Of a stretch of DNA of 64,000 nt, positions 54,798 to 63,721 are shown in pieces. Source of the stretch: Pseudomonadota bacterium (GTDB lineage Bacteria; Pseudomonadota; Gammaproteobacteria; JAADHS01). The notes under the pieces are model-generated. The model worked only from the letters and a program-made list of their open reading frames with translations. It had not been told where the DNA came from and searched no databases. The position numbers and the translations under genes are program-made. The stretch covers positions 1-64,000 of the forward strand of contig JAKACW010000021.1 in assembly GCA_021821045.1 (NCBI GenBank). Direction: 5' to 3'. The first letter of the stretch is position 1. Each line of letters opens with the position of its first letter.

Positions 54798-55673
54798 CTA
54801 CAGGTAGCCCAGCGCTTTGAGAGTAGGCCAGAACGCCTTCTCGATGCGGGCGATCTGTGCCGGGGTCATCTCCTCACGCCAACTGTCGGTTTTGCCTTTG
54901 CGCACGAAGAAGCCACTCTTGCCTTTCTCGCCCGGGAATGACTCGGCGCCATGGATTTCTTCCTGTTTTCGCATGCTTTTGAACGTTCCGCGCTGCACTG
55001 CGAGGTTTAGAAGATCTTCGTCGCATGGTATTCCGGCGAATTCAAGCACGCCACGAAACTCCTCTTTGGTGTTGGCGAGCAAGTCTTCGTATTTAACGAA
55101 CTTTACGGCCTGCCGTTTTGCGCGCTCTTGCCATTGAGCGATCTGGCGATCCCACCGAAGCAAATCGGGCTCGAGTCGTTTGATGCAGCCGACGGTGAGC
55201 ATTTCATCTAAAAATTCGTCAATGGACCACGAAAATGATTCGCCTTCCAGTTTCTCCAAGTCGTGGGAGCAATGGTGGTAGTAGGAGAGCAGTGCGGCGC
55301 GCGCATCGCGAATGATGTAGATGGTTTTCGGGTAAAGCTCTGGGTAAACGGGCGCTTCGTTGCGAAAGACGCGGGGGTCCGGCAGATGCGCGAAGCGAGC
55401 AATCTTCCAGTCCTGCACATGAATCACGGGAACGAACTCGCCGACGTTTGCCGTCGTGACTTTCTCCGAGCGATCTTTTTGCAGAACGATGCCCAGCATA
55501 TAGGCGAGCCACGTATTCCCCGACTTAGGGTGGCCGATGAAAAAGACGTCAGACGGGCGTAGGGCGTTTTGGAAGGTCGCTTTTTGCTGATTTTTCCGTC
55601 GGCGCTGCTTAATGCGCGTGATCACAGGCTGCGGTAGTACCGCTTTGATGATCTGTTTTAGCGGATTGGTCAT
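54798..55673 (-). CDS. Sulfotransferase (P-loop, PAPS-dependent type)
   Basis: 291 residues from ATG 55673, with GAAGGA upstream. DVFFIGHPKSGNTWLAYML is the 5'-phosphosulfate loop, YIIRDARAALLSYYHH the 3'-phosphate region and FVKYEDLLANTKEEFRGVLEFAGI the next block. GFFVRKGKTDSWREEMTPAQIARI resembles the C-terminal motif of sulfotransferase_1 enzymes. In this setting it would sulfate a polysaccharide or lipid-linked sugar, a modification not common in bacterial O-chains. Its neighbours suggest the glycan is the acceptor. Confidence 0.88.
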   Translation of the reverse strand: MTNPLKQIIKAVLPQPVITRIKQRRRKNQQKATFQNALRPSDVFFIGHPKSGNTWLAYMLGIVLQKDRSEKVTTANVGEFVPVIHVQDWKIARFAHLPDPRVFRNEAPVYPELYPKTIYIIRDARAALLSYYHHCSHDLEKLEGESFSWSIDEFLDEMLTVGCIKRLEPDLLRWDRQIAQWQERAKRQAVKFVKYEDLLANTKEEFRGVLEFAGIPCDEDLLNLAVQRGTFKSMRKQEEIHGAESFPGEKGKSGFFVRKGKTDSWREEMTPAQIARIEKAFWPTLKALGYL

Positions 55674-55769
55674 GTGCGGGTCCTTCGAGATTATGCTTTT
55701 TGCGCGCCGGTGCACGCGCACCGGCGCTGTTTATTATCGGATTCGGAGCGCAGTATTGCACCCTTTGGC

Positions 55770-58700
55770 TCACGGCTGACCGCTGAGCGCATTAAGCCAC
55801 AGTGCGGCCATTGCTTTGTAGCCCGCTCCGTTAGGATGCAAGTTGTCGGCTGTAAGCTGATTCTGATTGGTCTTGAAATGGTTGTAGAAGTCCGGTGGTG
55901 TGACCGTGATGCCGTTGCTGAGGACGAGTTCATCGACAACCGCGTTATAGCTTTGCAGTCGCGCATCGTATTGTGCATCGCCAATCGCATAGGGCAGCTT
56001 GGCCAGGTACGCTTGGGCGCCCGCGGAGCGGACGATGTCGATGATCCGCTGCAGATTATCCTTGAGACTGCCGGCGTAGCCTGCATCGCCCGGGTTGAGT
56101 CCAAGCCCGCTGGGAACCGGCAGTGATCCGCCGCCGTCGTTGGTTCCCAGTTGTATCAGGTACGCATCCGCGCCCGTGTTGGCCGCCACAACGGACGACA
56201 TACGCGCCAGCATGCCGCTGGATGTTATGCCGGGTACCGCTGATTTTTCCTTAGATACGGTGTAAGCGCGGCCCGTCGCGGCGGTGAGTAGGTCATTCAA
56301 TATCGGCGGGTAGCCGCCATCAAAGTTGCGCCCGTCCTGAGAGAAATCATCGGAAGAATCATCGTCGCCCACGCCGAACGAAATGCTGTCGCCAAGGGCT
56401 ACATAGTACTTCCCGATGCCGACAGCGCCAATTTGGTGAAAGGCGTCGGCCCCGTCGACGGCGGTGCCCTGTTGCGTCACGATAAACGCCTGGAGTTCAT
56501 GCTCCCCGGGGCTGACGGAGTTAAAAACTGCTTCGTAGGGCGGCAGGGCGTCAGTTACGGTGGCGCCGCCGTCCAAGACGAACTTTACTCCCCAGCCCGC
56601 GTGAAGGTTCGGGTCAAGACAGACGCTCGCGGTAACGCTGAGCGACGTGGTGGATTGAATGTGATACGGTCGCGGCGACACGATATGAACGAACGGTTCG
56701 TGGCATTCGCCCTCGATATTGATTTCCGCTGCAGCTGCCGATGTTGTTCCATTGATGCCGCTTACAGTGAGCAGTCGGACGAACTGTCCTGTCTTCGGCG
56801 GGAACAGAATCTGTTTCTCTCCGGGGCCACCGGCAAATCCACCGATGGCGACTGGGGCGCCCCAGTCAACACCATTTTCGCTGACGAAAAGGCGATACCC
56901 CTTGATGTTGCCAAGCGTGTCGTCCTGTCGGGGCAGGTACCGCAATCCGTCGAGCGAGTAGGCGGAGCCGAGGTTGATCTGAATTTCGTGGGGGTGGCTG
57001 GGCGGCGTGGCCGAGGAGTAGCTCGTCACCCAGTTGGTGTCAACGTTACCATCAAAGGCATTTACGCCTTTGCCATCCACTGCGGTCGATTCTGCACTGC
57101 TCGCGTGGTGGAGCGACCACTGCGTTTGGTCCAATAGCAACGGATATGTGGAGTCACGTACCTTGATGATTCGCTGAGCCGGAGTGGAGTCAATTCGACC
57201 GGTCGCGTCGACCGTGGTCATGGTGACGACGAACGTGCCCGGTTGATTGAAAGTAATCGGGCCGGCGTTTTGTTGCCACTGATCCGCTACTCCGCTGTCG
57301 CCAAAGGTCCACACGGTTGCTAGAGGCAAATCGTTGTCGCGGTCGACACTCGTTCCTGAAAATATTACTGAGTCTCCCACGTTAATGGTTTGATTGCCGG
57401 CGGGACTGTCGATCACGCCGTTAGGGCGATGATTTCCGCTGAACGGCGCGCCGACAACGTCAAATTCGGCGGCACTCGTCCATGGGGCGTCATTGACCTC
57501 ATTCAGCGCAACGAAACGCACGTAGCGCGCCGTTGCGAGCGGGAACGAGATGCTTTTGGCGCTTTTTGAGTTCTCGAATCGACCGGCGGCAACCGGCGTT
57601 CCCCAGTTGACGCCGTCCTCGCTGACGTAAAATTCATAGTCCTTGATCAGCCCGTTAACGCTAGTGTCCTGACGAGGAACATAGCGGAAACCTCCGACAT
57701 CATGCAGCGCGCCAAGGTTGATCTGAATCTCGTGCGGCGGAGGCGGCTGGGCGGTTCGCCACTCGCTGTGCCAAATGGTGGCCGGGTCGCCGTCGAATGC
57801 CTTTTGTGCATTGCCTGCTCCATCCTGGCTATCGACGTAGTGCAGGCTCCAGGCCGTTTTTGGAATCGTGTTAAGAACATAGAGGACGAACATCTGGTCG
57901 GCCGAGGCAGACGGTGTGCCGCTGTCGGTGGTCCGGACACGAACGCGATGGGTGCCGGACTGCGCGCTGGCGGGGACCCATGTAATCAGTCCACTGGCAT
58001 CGATCTGCATGCCGTTCGGCTTCTCCAGCAATGCGAAATCGAGGGAATTGCCCGGGTCGGGATCGATGGCTATGACGCGATAGGTGAAGAGTGTGTCGAC
58101 GACCGCTGCGGTGGTGGGCAACGAGGCGATCGTCGGGGCTACGTTTACATCTAGGACACGAAGAGTAAACGTCAGCGTGTCTGTGGCGTTGGCCTGATCA
58201 CGAACCTCAACGGTAACGGTGTGGTTGCCGATGTCGCTGGCCTGCGGCGTCCAGCTTAGCTGGCCGGACTGCTCGCCGATGCTCATCGCTGAAGGAGCAG
58301 CAGTCAGTCTGAATCGCAAGCTATCGCCGCTGTCGACGTCGGAGGCCGTGACAGTGTGTTGGTATTGTTCGCTTTCGTTCACCTGCAGATTCGGAGTCCA
58401 GGTGATCGACGGCGGGTCGTTCACATTAACGACAACCACGTTAAAGGACTGTCGATCGGTATCGCCCGCAGCGTCAGTCGCGACGACGGCGACGACGTGG
58501 CTGCCAACGTTTTGATTGGACGGAGTCCATTCGATTAAGCCGGAGCTTGCGGCAATGGTCATGCCCTGCGGGGATTGCTCAAGGCTGAAGACATAGGGTG
58601 CGGAGGTTTCGCCGCCTTCGGCATTGACGTCGTAGCGATAAGCTTGGTCTTCGGTTGCGTTGGTAATTGCGGCCGAAATGATTCGAACGCCCGCGTCTTG

Positions 58701-59093
58701 GCCCGCAACGGATAACGTGAAACTCTGGGTTCCGGTCGCGCGGTCGCCATCGGTGACGACGACCGTGACGGGATGATTGCCGATGTCGTTGTTTCCCGGC
58801 GACCACGAGATCAGCCCGCTGGCGGCATCAACGGCCATGCCGGCCGGGGATTCCGACAACGAATACCGAAGTACGTCGCCGGTATCGGGGTCGATGGCTT
58901 CGACATCGTACTCATAAACTTGGCCCACGGACGCGTGGGTAATGGCGTTTGACACCACAATAGGCGGACGATTCTCGACGACAACCGGGCCCGGGGGCTC
59001 GGGCGGATCGATGGGGGCATCTCCGCCACCGCCGCCACCGCACGCTGCCAGCAACACAAACGGTAAGATCGCCCATGCCTTCTTGATTTTCAC
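55770..59093 (-). CDS. Large lipoprotein with Ig-like repeats, two discoidin domains and SGNH hydrolase domain
   Basis: About 1107 residues from GTG 59093 (GGGA upstream); ATG 59108 is possible. The signal ends in the lipobox LLAAC, followed by a Gly-rich linker. Residues about 40-405 hold four He_PIG/cadherin-like repeats (pattern GLISWSPGNNDIGNHPVTV). Then come a F5/8 type C domain (AWSLHYVDSQDGAGNAQKAFDGDPATIWHSEW), a PKD-like domain, a second F5/8 C domain, an Ig-like domain, and a C-terminal SGNH/GDSL hydrolase with YVALGDSISFG, GTND and DNLHPNG. A surface-anchored esterase acting on acylated glycan is inferred. A sigma-54 promoter lies at 59157. Confidence 0.88.
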   Translation of the reverse strand: MKIKKAWAILPFVLLAACGGGGGGDAPIDPPEPPGPVVVENRPPIVVSNAITHASVGQVYEYDVEAIDPDTGDVLRYSLSESPAGMAVDAASGLISWSPGNNDIGNHPVTVVVTDGDRATGTQSFTLSVAGQDAGVRIISAAITNATEDQAYRYDVNAEGGETSAPYVFSLEQSPQGMTIAASSGLIEWTPSNQNVGSHVVAVVATDAAGDTDRQSFNVVVVNVNDPPSITWTPNLQVNESEQYQHTVTASDVDSGDSLRFRLTAAPSAMSIGEQSGQLSWTPQASDIGNHTVTVEVRDQANATDTLTFTLRVLDVNVAPTIASLPTTAAVVDTLFTYRVIAIDPDPGNSLDFALLEKPNGMQIDASGLITWVPASAQSGTHRVRVRTTDSGTPSASADQMFVLYVLNTIPKTAWSLHYVDSQDGAGNAQKAFDGDPATIWHSEWRTAQPPPPHEIQINLGALHDVGGFRYVPRQDTSVNGLIKDYEFYVSEDGVNWGTPVAAGRFENSKSAKSISFPLATARYVRFVALNEVNDAPWTSAAEFDVVGAPFSGNHRPNGVIDSPAGNQTINVGDSVIFSGTSVDRDNDLPLATVWTFGDSGVADQWQQNAGPITFNQPGTFVVTMTTVDATGRIDSTPAQRIIKVRDSTYPLLLDQTQWSLHHASSAESTAVDGKGVNAFDGNVDTNWVTSYSSATPPSHPHEIQINLGSAYSLDGLRYLPRQDDTLGNIKGYRLFVSENGVDWGAPVAIGGFAGGPGEKQILFPPKTGQFVRLLTVSGINGTTSAAAAEINIEGECHEPFVHIVSPRPYHIQSTTSLSVTASVCLDPNLHAGWGVKFVLDGGATVTDALPPYEAVFNSVSPGEHELQAFIVTQQGTAVDGADAFHQIGAVGIGKYYVALGDSISFGVGDDDSSDDFSQDGRNFDGGYPPILNDLLTAATGRAYTVSKEKSAVPGITSSGMLARMSSVVAANTGADAYLIQLGTNDGGGSLPVPSGLGLNPGDAGYAGSLKDNLQRIIDIVRSAGAQAYLAKLPYAIGDAQYDARLQSYNAVVDELVLSNGITVTPPDFYNHFKTNQNQLTADNLHPNGAGYKAMAALWLNALSGQP

Positions 59094-59156
59094 AGTGTGT
59101 CCCGCCATTGGGCTGAAACGTTAACGTTGACATGCGCCCCGGTATTCGGAGTCGAC

Positions 59157-59172
59157 AGCATGAACCGTGCCA
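59157..59172 (-). promoter_or_regulatory. Predicted sigma-54 promoter of the SGNH lipoprotein gene
   Basis: On the minus strand TGGCACG-GTTC-ATGCT has the full TGGCACG -24 element and a GC at -12 with exact GG-N10-GC spacing. Transcription would start near 59145, about 50 bases before the GTG. An AACTATCT block lies 32 bases upstream (59205-59212), as in the promoter at 29476. Confidence 0.72.
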
Positions 59173-59805
59173 TAGTTTCCCATTTGCGCCATTTTGTGAC
59201 GTCGAGATAGTTGCGAAGCGAAGTGAAATCCCGTTTATGGACAATATGTTTCATTCGCTTTCTCGCGGTCCTCGAATCCCTTGGATCGGCCGCTTTGCCA
59301 CGGCGCCATGATCGGGGGTGTAAACAAGTTCGACGTCGCCCCCCTCTTATTGGAAGTCTAATTCGAGTTCTGATCGGGAACCGAGCGGCTTTTACCAACA
59401 GGGAGTGTGAAAAAATGCCAGTGAAGACGCCACGCGTAGATCGCATCACTTTGGCGGCACCTCGCTGCCGCGTTCTACACTGACACCGGCCTAGAAGCTC
59501 GACAAAGGCGACATTCTAACGTGAGCGCATGCAACGTCCAATAGCGAAATGATTGGGTCGGGGTCGCAGTTTCGCCCTAATTGAAACGTGCGATTACATC
59601 TTCCGCAGGTGGCAACGGCGCATGACATGGCCCCGCTTGTCCCCAAGTCGGGGAACTTTACAGTCGCCCATCGTAGTCTTAAGCAGCTGCACGCGGTACG
59701 GTTGAAAAACGCCGCGGCATTGTTTTGGCGCTTCGTTTGCAACACTTTGATTCATAGATATTTATTGGGCGGACGAGCGGAGCTATCCCGGTGATTTTCG
59801 AGTAA

Positions 59806-59821
59806 TGGCACGGATTCTGCT
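59806..59821 (+). promoter_or_regulatory. Predicted sigma-54 promoter of the discoidin/cadherin lipoprotein gene
   Basis: TGGCACG-GATT-CTGCT: full -24 element TGGCACG and GC at -12 with exact GG-N10-GC spacing; the -12 begins C instead of T. The start would be near 59832, about 93 bases before the ATG at 59925. Confidence 0.72.
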
Positions 59822-59924
59822 ACCTCGACTTCAACGCGAAGAATGCTCGTTGCGGGACTCTCCGACCCGACATGTTCGTTTCGAAGAGCCTTTTATCACT
59901 TTTTAATCGCTTGGGATCAACTTT

Positions 59925-62900
59925 ATGTGCCTGTCACTCGGTCCGGTTCGATCGTTAATTGGTGTTGTGGGGCTGTCTGTACTACTTAGCGCATGCGGTG
60001 GTGGCGGTGGAGGCGATGCCGCGCCGTCCGGATCGGATCAGCCGCGTCCCGCCGGATCAACAACCATCGAAGGGCGCGTTATAAAAGGCCCGGTGTCGAA
60101 CGCTGTTGTCCGTGTCTACGCGTTGGGCGCCGATGGCACTCCCGCGTCGGAACCGCTGGCGCAGGGGATAACAAACGAACAGGGCGCGTTTACCCTCGGA
60201 TTTACCGATCCAGCGGTGGCCCACGTTGTTGTCGTTGCGACAGGCGGAGCTTACGTCGATGAAGTCAGCGGAGAGCAAGTTGCCTTCGCGGAAGCCGACT
60301 CGATGGAAGCCGTATCGTTGCTGCAGTCCAGCGGCAATCACACAGTCAATGTGACTCCGTTGACTACTCTGGCGGCGGCCAAGGCCAAATGGGTCAAGGC
60401 CAACACCGAAAAGACGCTCACCGACGCGATAGTGTTCGGCAATTTGCAGGTGTCGGCGCTATTCGGGATCGAAAACGTGGTCACGGCCGCGATCCCCGGT
60501 CTTGACGCACTCAACGCAGCTCCCCAAGAGCAGCAGACCTACGCCCTGCTTCTGGCGGGTTTCTCCCAGATGGACGCTGACGCTGTCGATCGCACAGCCG
60601 CTCAATTAATCGCGGCCATGGCCAATGATTTCCGGGTTGATGGTCAGATTGGCAATGATCCGAATTCGCCGAACTTTGAGAATCTTGTGGCGGCGGTAGA
60701 ACAGTTCGTTACCGCGCAAGGCGGGGCAATCACCGCTCACCTGCCGGTTGCCGTTCGCGACCGGTTGAACTCGAGCCCGGTTGCGGGAGCTGACTTTCTC
60801 GAGACCGACGAAGAAACTCCGGTATCATTCTTCCCGCTTACCAATGACGGCGATCCGAACAGCGAGCGGATCGAGTTGTTCAGCGTCGAGTCCCAGAGCG
60901 CGCACGGCGGTTCCGTAAGTCGCAACGCCGATGGATCGGTGACCTATACGCCCGCCAAAGACTTTGCCGGCACCGATCAGTTTTCCTACACCATTCTAGA
61001 CGCGAGCCTTAACAGCGGCATCGGTAGTGTCACGATCAACGTGCGCAACGTAAACGACGCGCCGGTAGCCGGTGCGCCTGTATATGATGCGGCCGAAGGC
61101 GTGGCTTTAGTCAGTATCCTGTTGGCGACGGATGTCGACGGCGACGAACTGGTTTATTCGTTTCCCGGCCAGGGCAGCTTGGGGACCGTAACTTTGTTGA
61201 ACGCACGAACCGGTGAGTTCCGGTACGAGCCCCATGCCAATGCGTCCGGCGTCGATTCGATAGCGTTCGCGGTTTCCGACGGCACCCTGGCGTCCACCGG
61301 ACAATTGCAGATTAACGTCGCGGCAATTGACACCGCTCCGGTCGCGCTGTCGGCGCACTTTACGTTGGATGAGGACACCGTCCTTGCCGGGCAATTGCCC
61401 GCGCGGGAGGACGATGGCGATGCATTGGCATTCACCATTGTTGGTCAGCCCACCAAAGGCGTGTTGTCGTTGACCAACGCGGCCACTGGGGAGTTCACCT
61501 ACGTTCCCGCGGCGAATGCCAATGGTCAAGACTCGTTCTCGTTCCAGGTTCGTGATGTCGGTTCCACCAGCCCCGCGGACTCCAATGTTGCTACGGCAAT
61601 CATCTCGATCAATGCGATCAATGACGCTCCATCAGCTCGTCCGGACTCGCTCGGCAGCGTTGCCGAAGATACGAGCTTCAACTTCACTCTGGCGACGCTA
61701 TTGGTTAACGACGTCGATGTTGACGGAGACAACCTGACCGTTACCGCGCTGACCCTCACCCAGGGCGACGGCAATTTGGTTGTCGCGAACGGTTCGGCGA
61801 CTTTCACGCCGACGCCGAACTATTTCGGTCCCGTGGCGTTTGAGTACACGGTGAGCGATTCCACGTCGACTTCCGTTTCGACCGCCAGCCTAACCGTGCT
61901 TGCGGTTGAGGATGCGCCCGTAATCGTGTCAGGCCCCGTCATGACCGCCCACGACGGACAGACTTACACTTACGCTGTTATCGCGACGGACGGCGATTCG
62001 GTCGACGTTTTGCAGTACTCGCTTTCGGCGGCGCCCGCAGGAATGACAATCAATACCGCTTCCGGCGCAATTTCCTGGTTGCCGTCCAACGCCGATGTCG
62101 GTACGCACGCCGTGACAGTCGTTGTCGCTGATCCCCAAGGCAATACAGCGACGCAGAATTTCCAACTTGCCGTGACAAACGTCAACGACGCGCCGATCAT
62201 CATTTCGACTCCGGCAGCGACCAAACTGTCTGCCGGCAACTTGTTTACTTATCAAGTGGTGGCGACCGATGCCGATGCCGGCGATGCGGTCACTTACTCG
62301 ATGGACGCCTATCCCCTGGGCATGGCCATGGACCCCGCGGGCTTGGTGACCTGGACACCGACCGCGGACGTTTGGGGTTCACGTCGCGTGGTGGTGCGTG
62401 TTACGGACTCGGCGGGCGCATTTGTCACCCAGGAGTTTTACCTGACCGTGGTGATCCCGCGCAACCAGTGGAACGTCACGTTCGTGGACAGCGAGGAGAC
62501 CGTGGCCTTTGATCAACGGATCGATAACGCATTCGACGGCAACCCGGACACCATCTGGCACACTCAGTGGTATCAGCAACAACCGACTATGCCGCATCAG
62601 TTCGAGATCGACCTGGGTGCCACCTACATGATCTCTGGCTTTCTTTCGTTGCCCCAGCAGCTGTGCTGCAACGGCCGCATCAGCCACCAGGAGCTTTCGC
62701 TTAGCATGGACGGCGTGACGTGGAATTCGGTCAACGTCAGCAAGATCGATCCTAGTTCGGCGGAAGAAAAGACGACCTTGATCAATCTTTTGCGGGTGCA
62801 GCCAGCACGGTATGTTCGCTACGTCGCCTTGGAGGCCTATGATAGTCGCCCCTATGCAGCTATTGCGGAGTTCAATTTGCTGGGGGTCGCGACCTCGGAC

Positions 62901-63671
62901 ACACCCGCGACCAATCAGATTACATTGCCGGAAATCCATGTCGTGACCATCAACGCAGGGGAAACCGTCAGCTTTGCGGGCACCGCGTTCGATGCGGACC
63001 TCGGCGCGGCTCCTGCGACGACATGGACCTTTGGCGGCGCCGGCGTTGCCAATATAGGTGGTCTGACGCCCGGTGCTGTACAGTTCAATACGCCCGGAAC
63101 CTTTACGGTCAGCTTCAGCGCCGTGGGCGCGCTGGTGCCTGACACGCGGATCGTGCGCGTGCTCGGCGGCGGCGAAACGCTGGTGCCAAAGGCCGACTGG
63201 GCGGTCGTCGATGTCTCGAGCGAAGAGTGGGCGACCTACGTCAATAGAAACAGCGGCGCGACCGAAGTGCTGCTCGATAGCGTGGCGGAGTACGCCTTCG
63301 ACGACGACGCCCGCACTGTCTGGCATACGCGCTGGTTCTATACGACCTCGGACGGGTTCCCGCATACGTTGACAATAGACCTGGCTGACTCATACGCGCT
63401 CACCGGGATGCGTCACCTGCCGCGGCAGGACACAGTCCCGCGCTCGATCAAGAACTTCAGCATCGAAGTCAGCCTTGACGGCAGCACCTGGTCGACGGCG
63501 ATCGCCAACGGAACGTTGCCCAACTCGACCGCTGAGGCGAAAGTTCTTTTCGACGGGGGGCAGACACTGGACGCGCGCTACGTGCGGTTTACCGCGCTCA
63601 CGCCGATGCGGTCGAATTTCTTCGCCGCGGTGGCGGAGCTGAACCTGATCGGCGCCTTGGCAGGGCCGTAG
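59925..63671 (+). CDS. Large lipoprotein with cadherin/Ig-like repeats and two discoidin domains
   Basis: 1248 residues; MCLSLGPVRSLIGVVGLSVLLSAC gives a lipobox, followed by a Gly-rich linker. A carboxypeptidase-regulatory-like domain lies at about 45-110 (EGRVIKGPVSNAVVRVYALG), then a helical stretch. Residues about 285-665 are cadherin-like/Big_9 repeats (NVNDAPVAG, INDAPSARPDS junctions), 665-845 two He_PIG repeats, then a F5/8 C domain (DNAFDGNPDTIWHTQWYQ, with a CC pair in QQLCCNG), a PKD-like segment and a second F5/8 C domain. No enzyme domain and no PEP-CTERM tail. It is probably an outer-membrane adhesin-like protein binding glycan. It has sigma-54 control from 59806. Confidence 0.88.
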   Translation: MCLSLGPVRSLIGVVGLSVLLSACGGGGGGDAAPSGSDQPRPAGSTTIEGRVIKGPVSNAVVRVYALGADGTPASEPLAQGITNEQGAFTLGFTDPAVAHVVVVATGGAYVDEVSGEQVAFAEADSMEAVSLLQSSGNHTVNVTPLTTLAAAKAKWVKANTEKTLTDAIVFGNLQVSALFGIENVVTAAIPGLDALNAAPQEQQTYALLLAGFSQMDADAVDRTAAQLIAAMANDFRVDGQIGNDPNSPNFENLVAAVEQFVTAQGGAITAHLPVAVRDRLNSSPVAGADFLETDEETPVSFFPLTNDGDPNSERIELFSVESQSAHGGSVSRNADGSVTYTPAKDFAGTDQFSYTILDASLNSGIGSVTINVRNVNDAPVAGAPVYDAAEGVALVSILLATDVDGDELVYSFPGQGSLGTVTLLNARTGEFRYEPHANASGVDSIAFAVSDGTLASTGQLQINVAAIDTAPVALSAHFTLDEDTVLAGQLPAREDDGDALAFTIVGQPTKGVLSLTNAATGEFTYVPAANANGQDSFSFQVRDVGSTSPADSNVATAIISINAINDAPSARPDSLGSVAEDTSFNFTLATLLVNDVDVDGDNLTVTALTLTQGDGNLVVANGSATFTPTPNYFGPVAFEYTVSDSTSTSVSTASLTVLAVEDAPVIVSGPVMTAHDGQTYTYAVIATDGDSVDVLQYSLSAAPAGMTINTASGAISWLPSNADVGTHAVTVVVADPQGNTATQNFQLAVTNVNDAPIIISTPAATKLSAGNLFTYQVVATDADAGDAVTYSMDAYPLGMAMDPAGLVTWTPTADVWGSRRVVVRVTDSAGAFVTQEFYLTVVIPRNQWNVTFVDSEETVAFDQRIDNAFDGNPDTIWHTQWYQQQPTMPHQFEIDLGATYMISGFLSLPQQLCCNGRISHQELSLSMDGVTWNSVNVSKIDPSSAEEKTTLINLLRVQPARYVRYVALEAYDSRPYAAIAEFNLLGVATSDTPATNQITLPEIHVVTINAGETVSFAGTAFDADLGAAPATTWTFGGAGVANIGGLTPGAVQFNTPGTFTVSFSAVGALVPDTRIVRVLGGGETLVPKADWAVVDVSSEEWATYVNRNSGATEVLLDSVAEYAFDDDARTVWHTRWFYTTSDGFPHTLTIDLADSYALTGMRHLPRQDTVPRSIKNFSIEVSLDGSTWSTAIANGTLPNSTAEAKVLFDGGQTLDARYVRFTALTPMRSNFFAAVAELNLIGALAGP

Positions 63672-63697
63672 GTGCCTGTGAAATAGTGAAAAACACC

Positions 63698-63721
63698 AAG
63701 GGCGGCAACGATGCCGCCCTT
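63698..63721 (+). terminator. Hairpin after the cadherin-like lipoprotein gene
   Basis: Perfect 10-base stem AAGGGCGGCA / TGCCGCCCTT with loop ACGA, 27 bases after the stop. There is no T-run, so termination efficiency is uncertain. Confidence 0.55.

Larger units (their letters stand above)
59109..59924. other. 816-base divergent intergenic region with two sigma-54 promoters
   Basis: The region between the two large lipoprotein genes has no convincing gene; several short open frames are not supported. It contains divergent sigma-54 elements at 59157-59172 (minus) and 59806-59821 (plus). A CCCC-AAGT-CGGGG hairpin lies near 59642-59656. The space is large enough for shared enhancer sites for an activator such as PrsR, but I cannot point to a repeated activator motif. 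Confidence 0.6.

Noticed and set aside
59090-59449. Open frame of 119 codons upstream of the SGNH lipoprotein
   Set aside because: It spans the sigma-54 promoter, is Arg-rich, has no family features, and overlaps the lipoprotein start in another frame.
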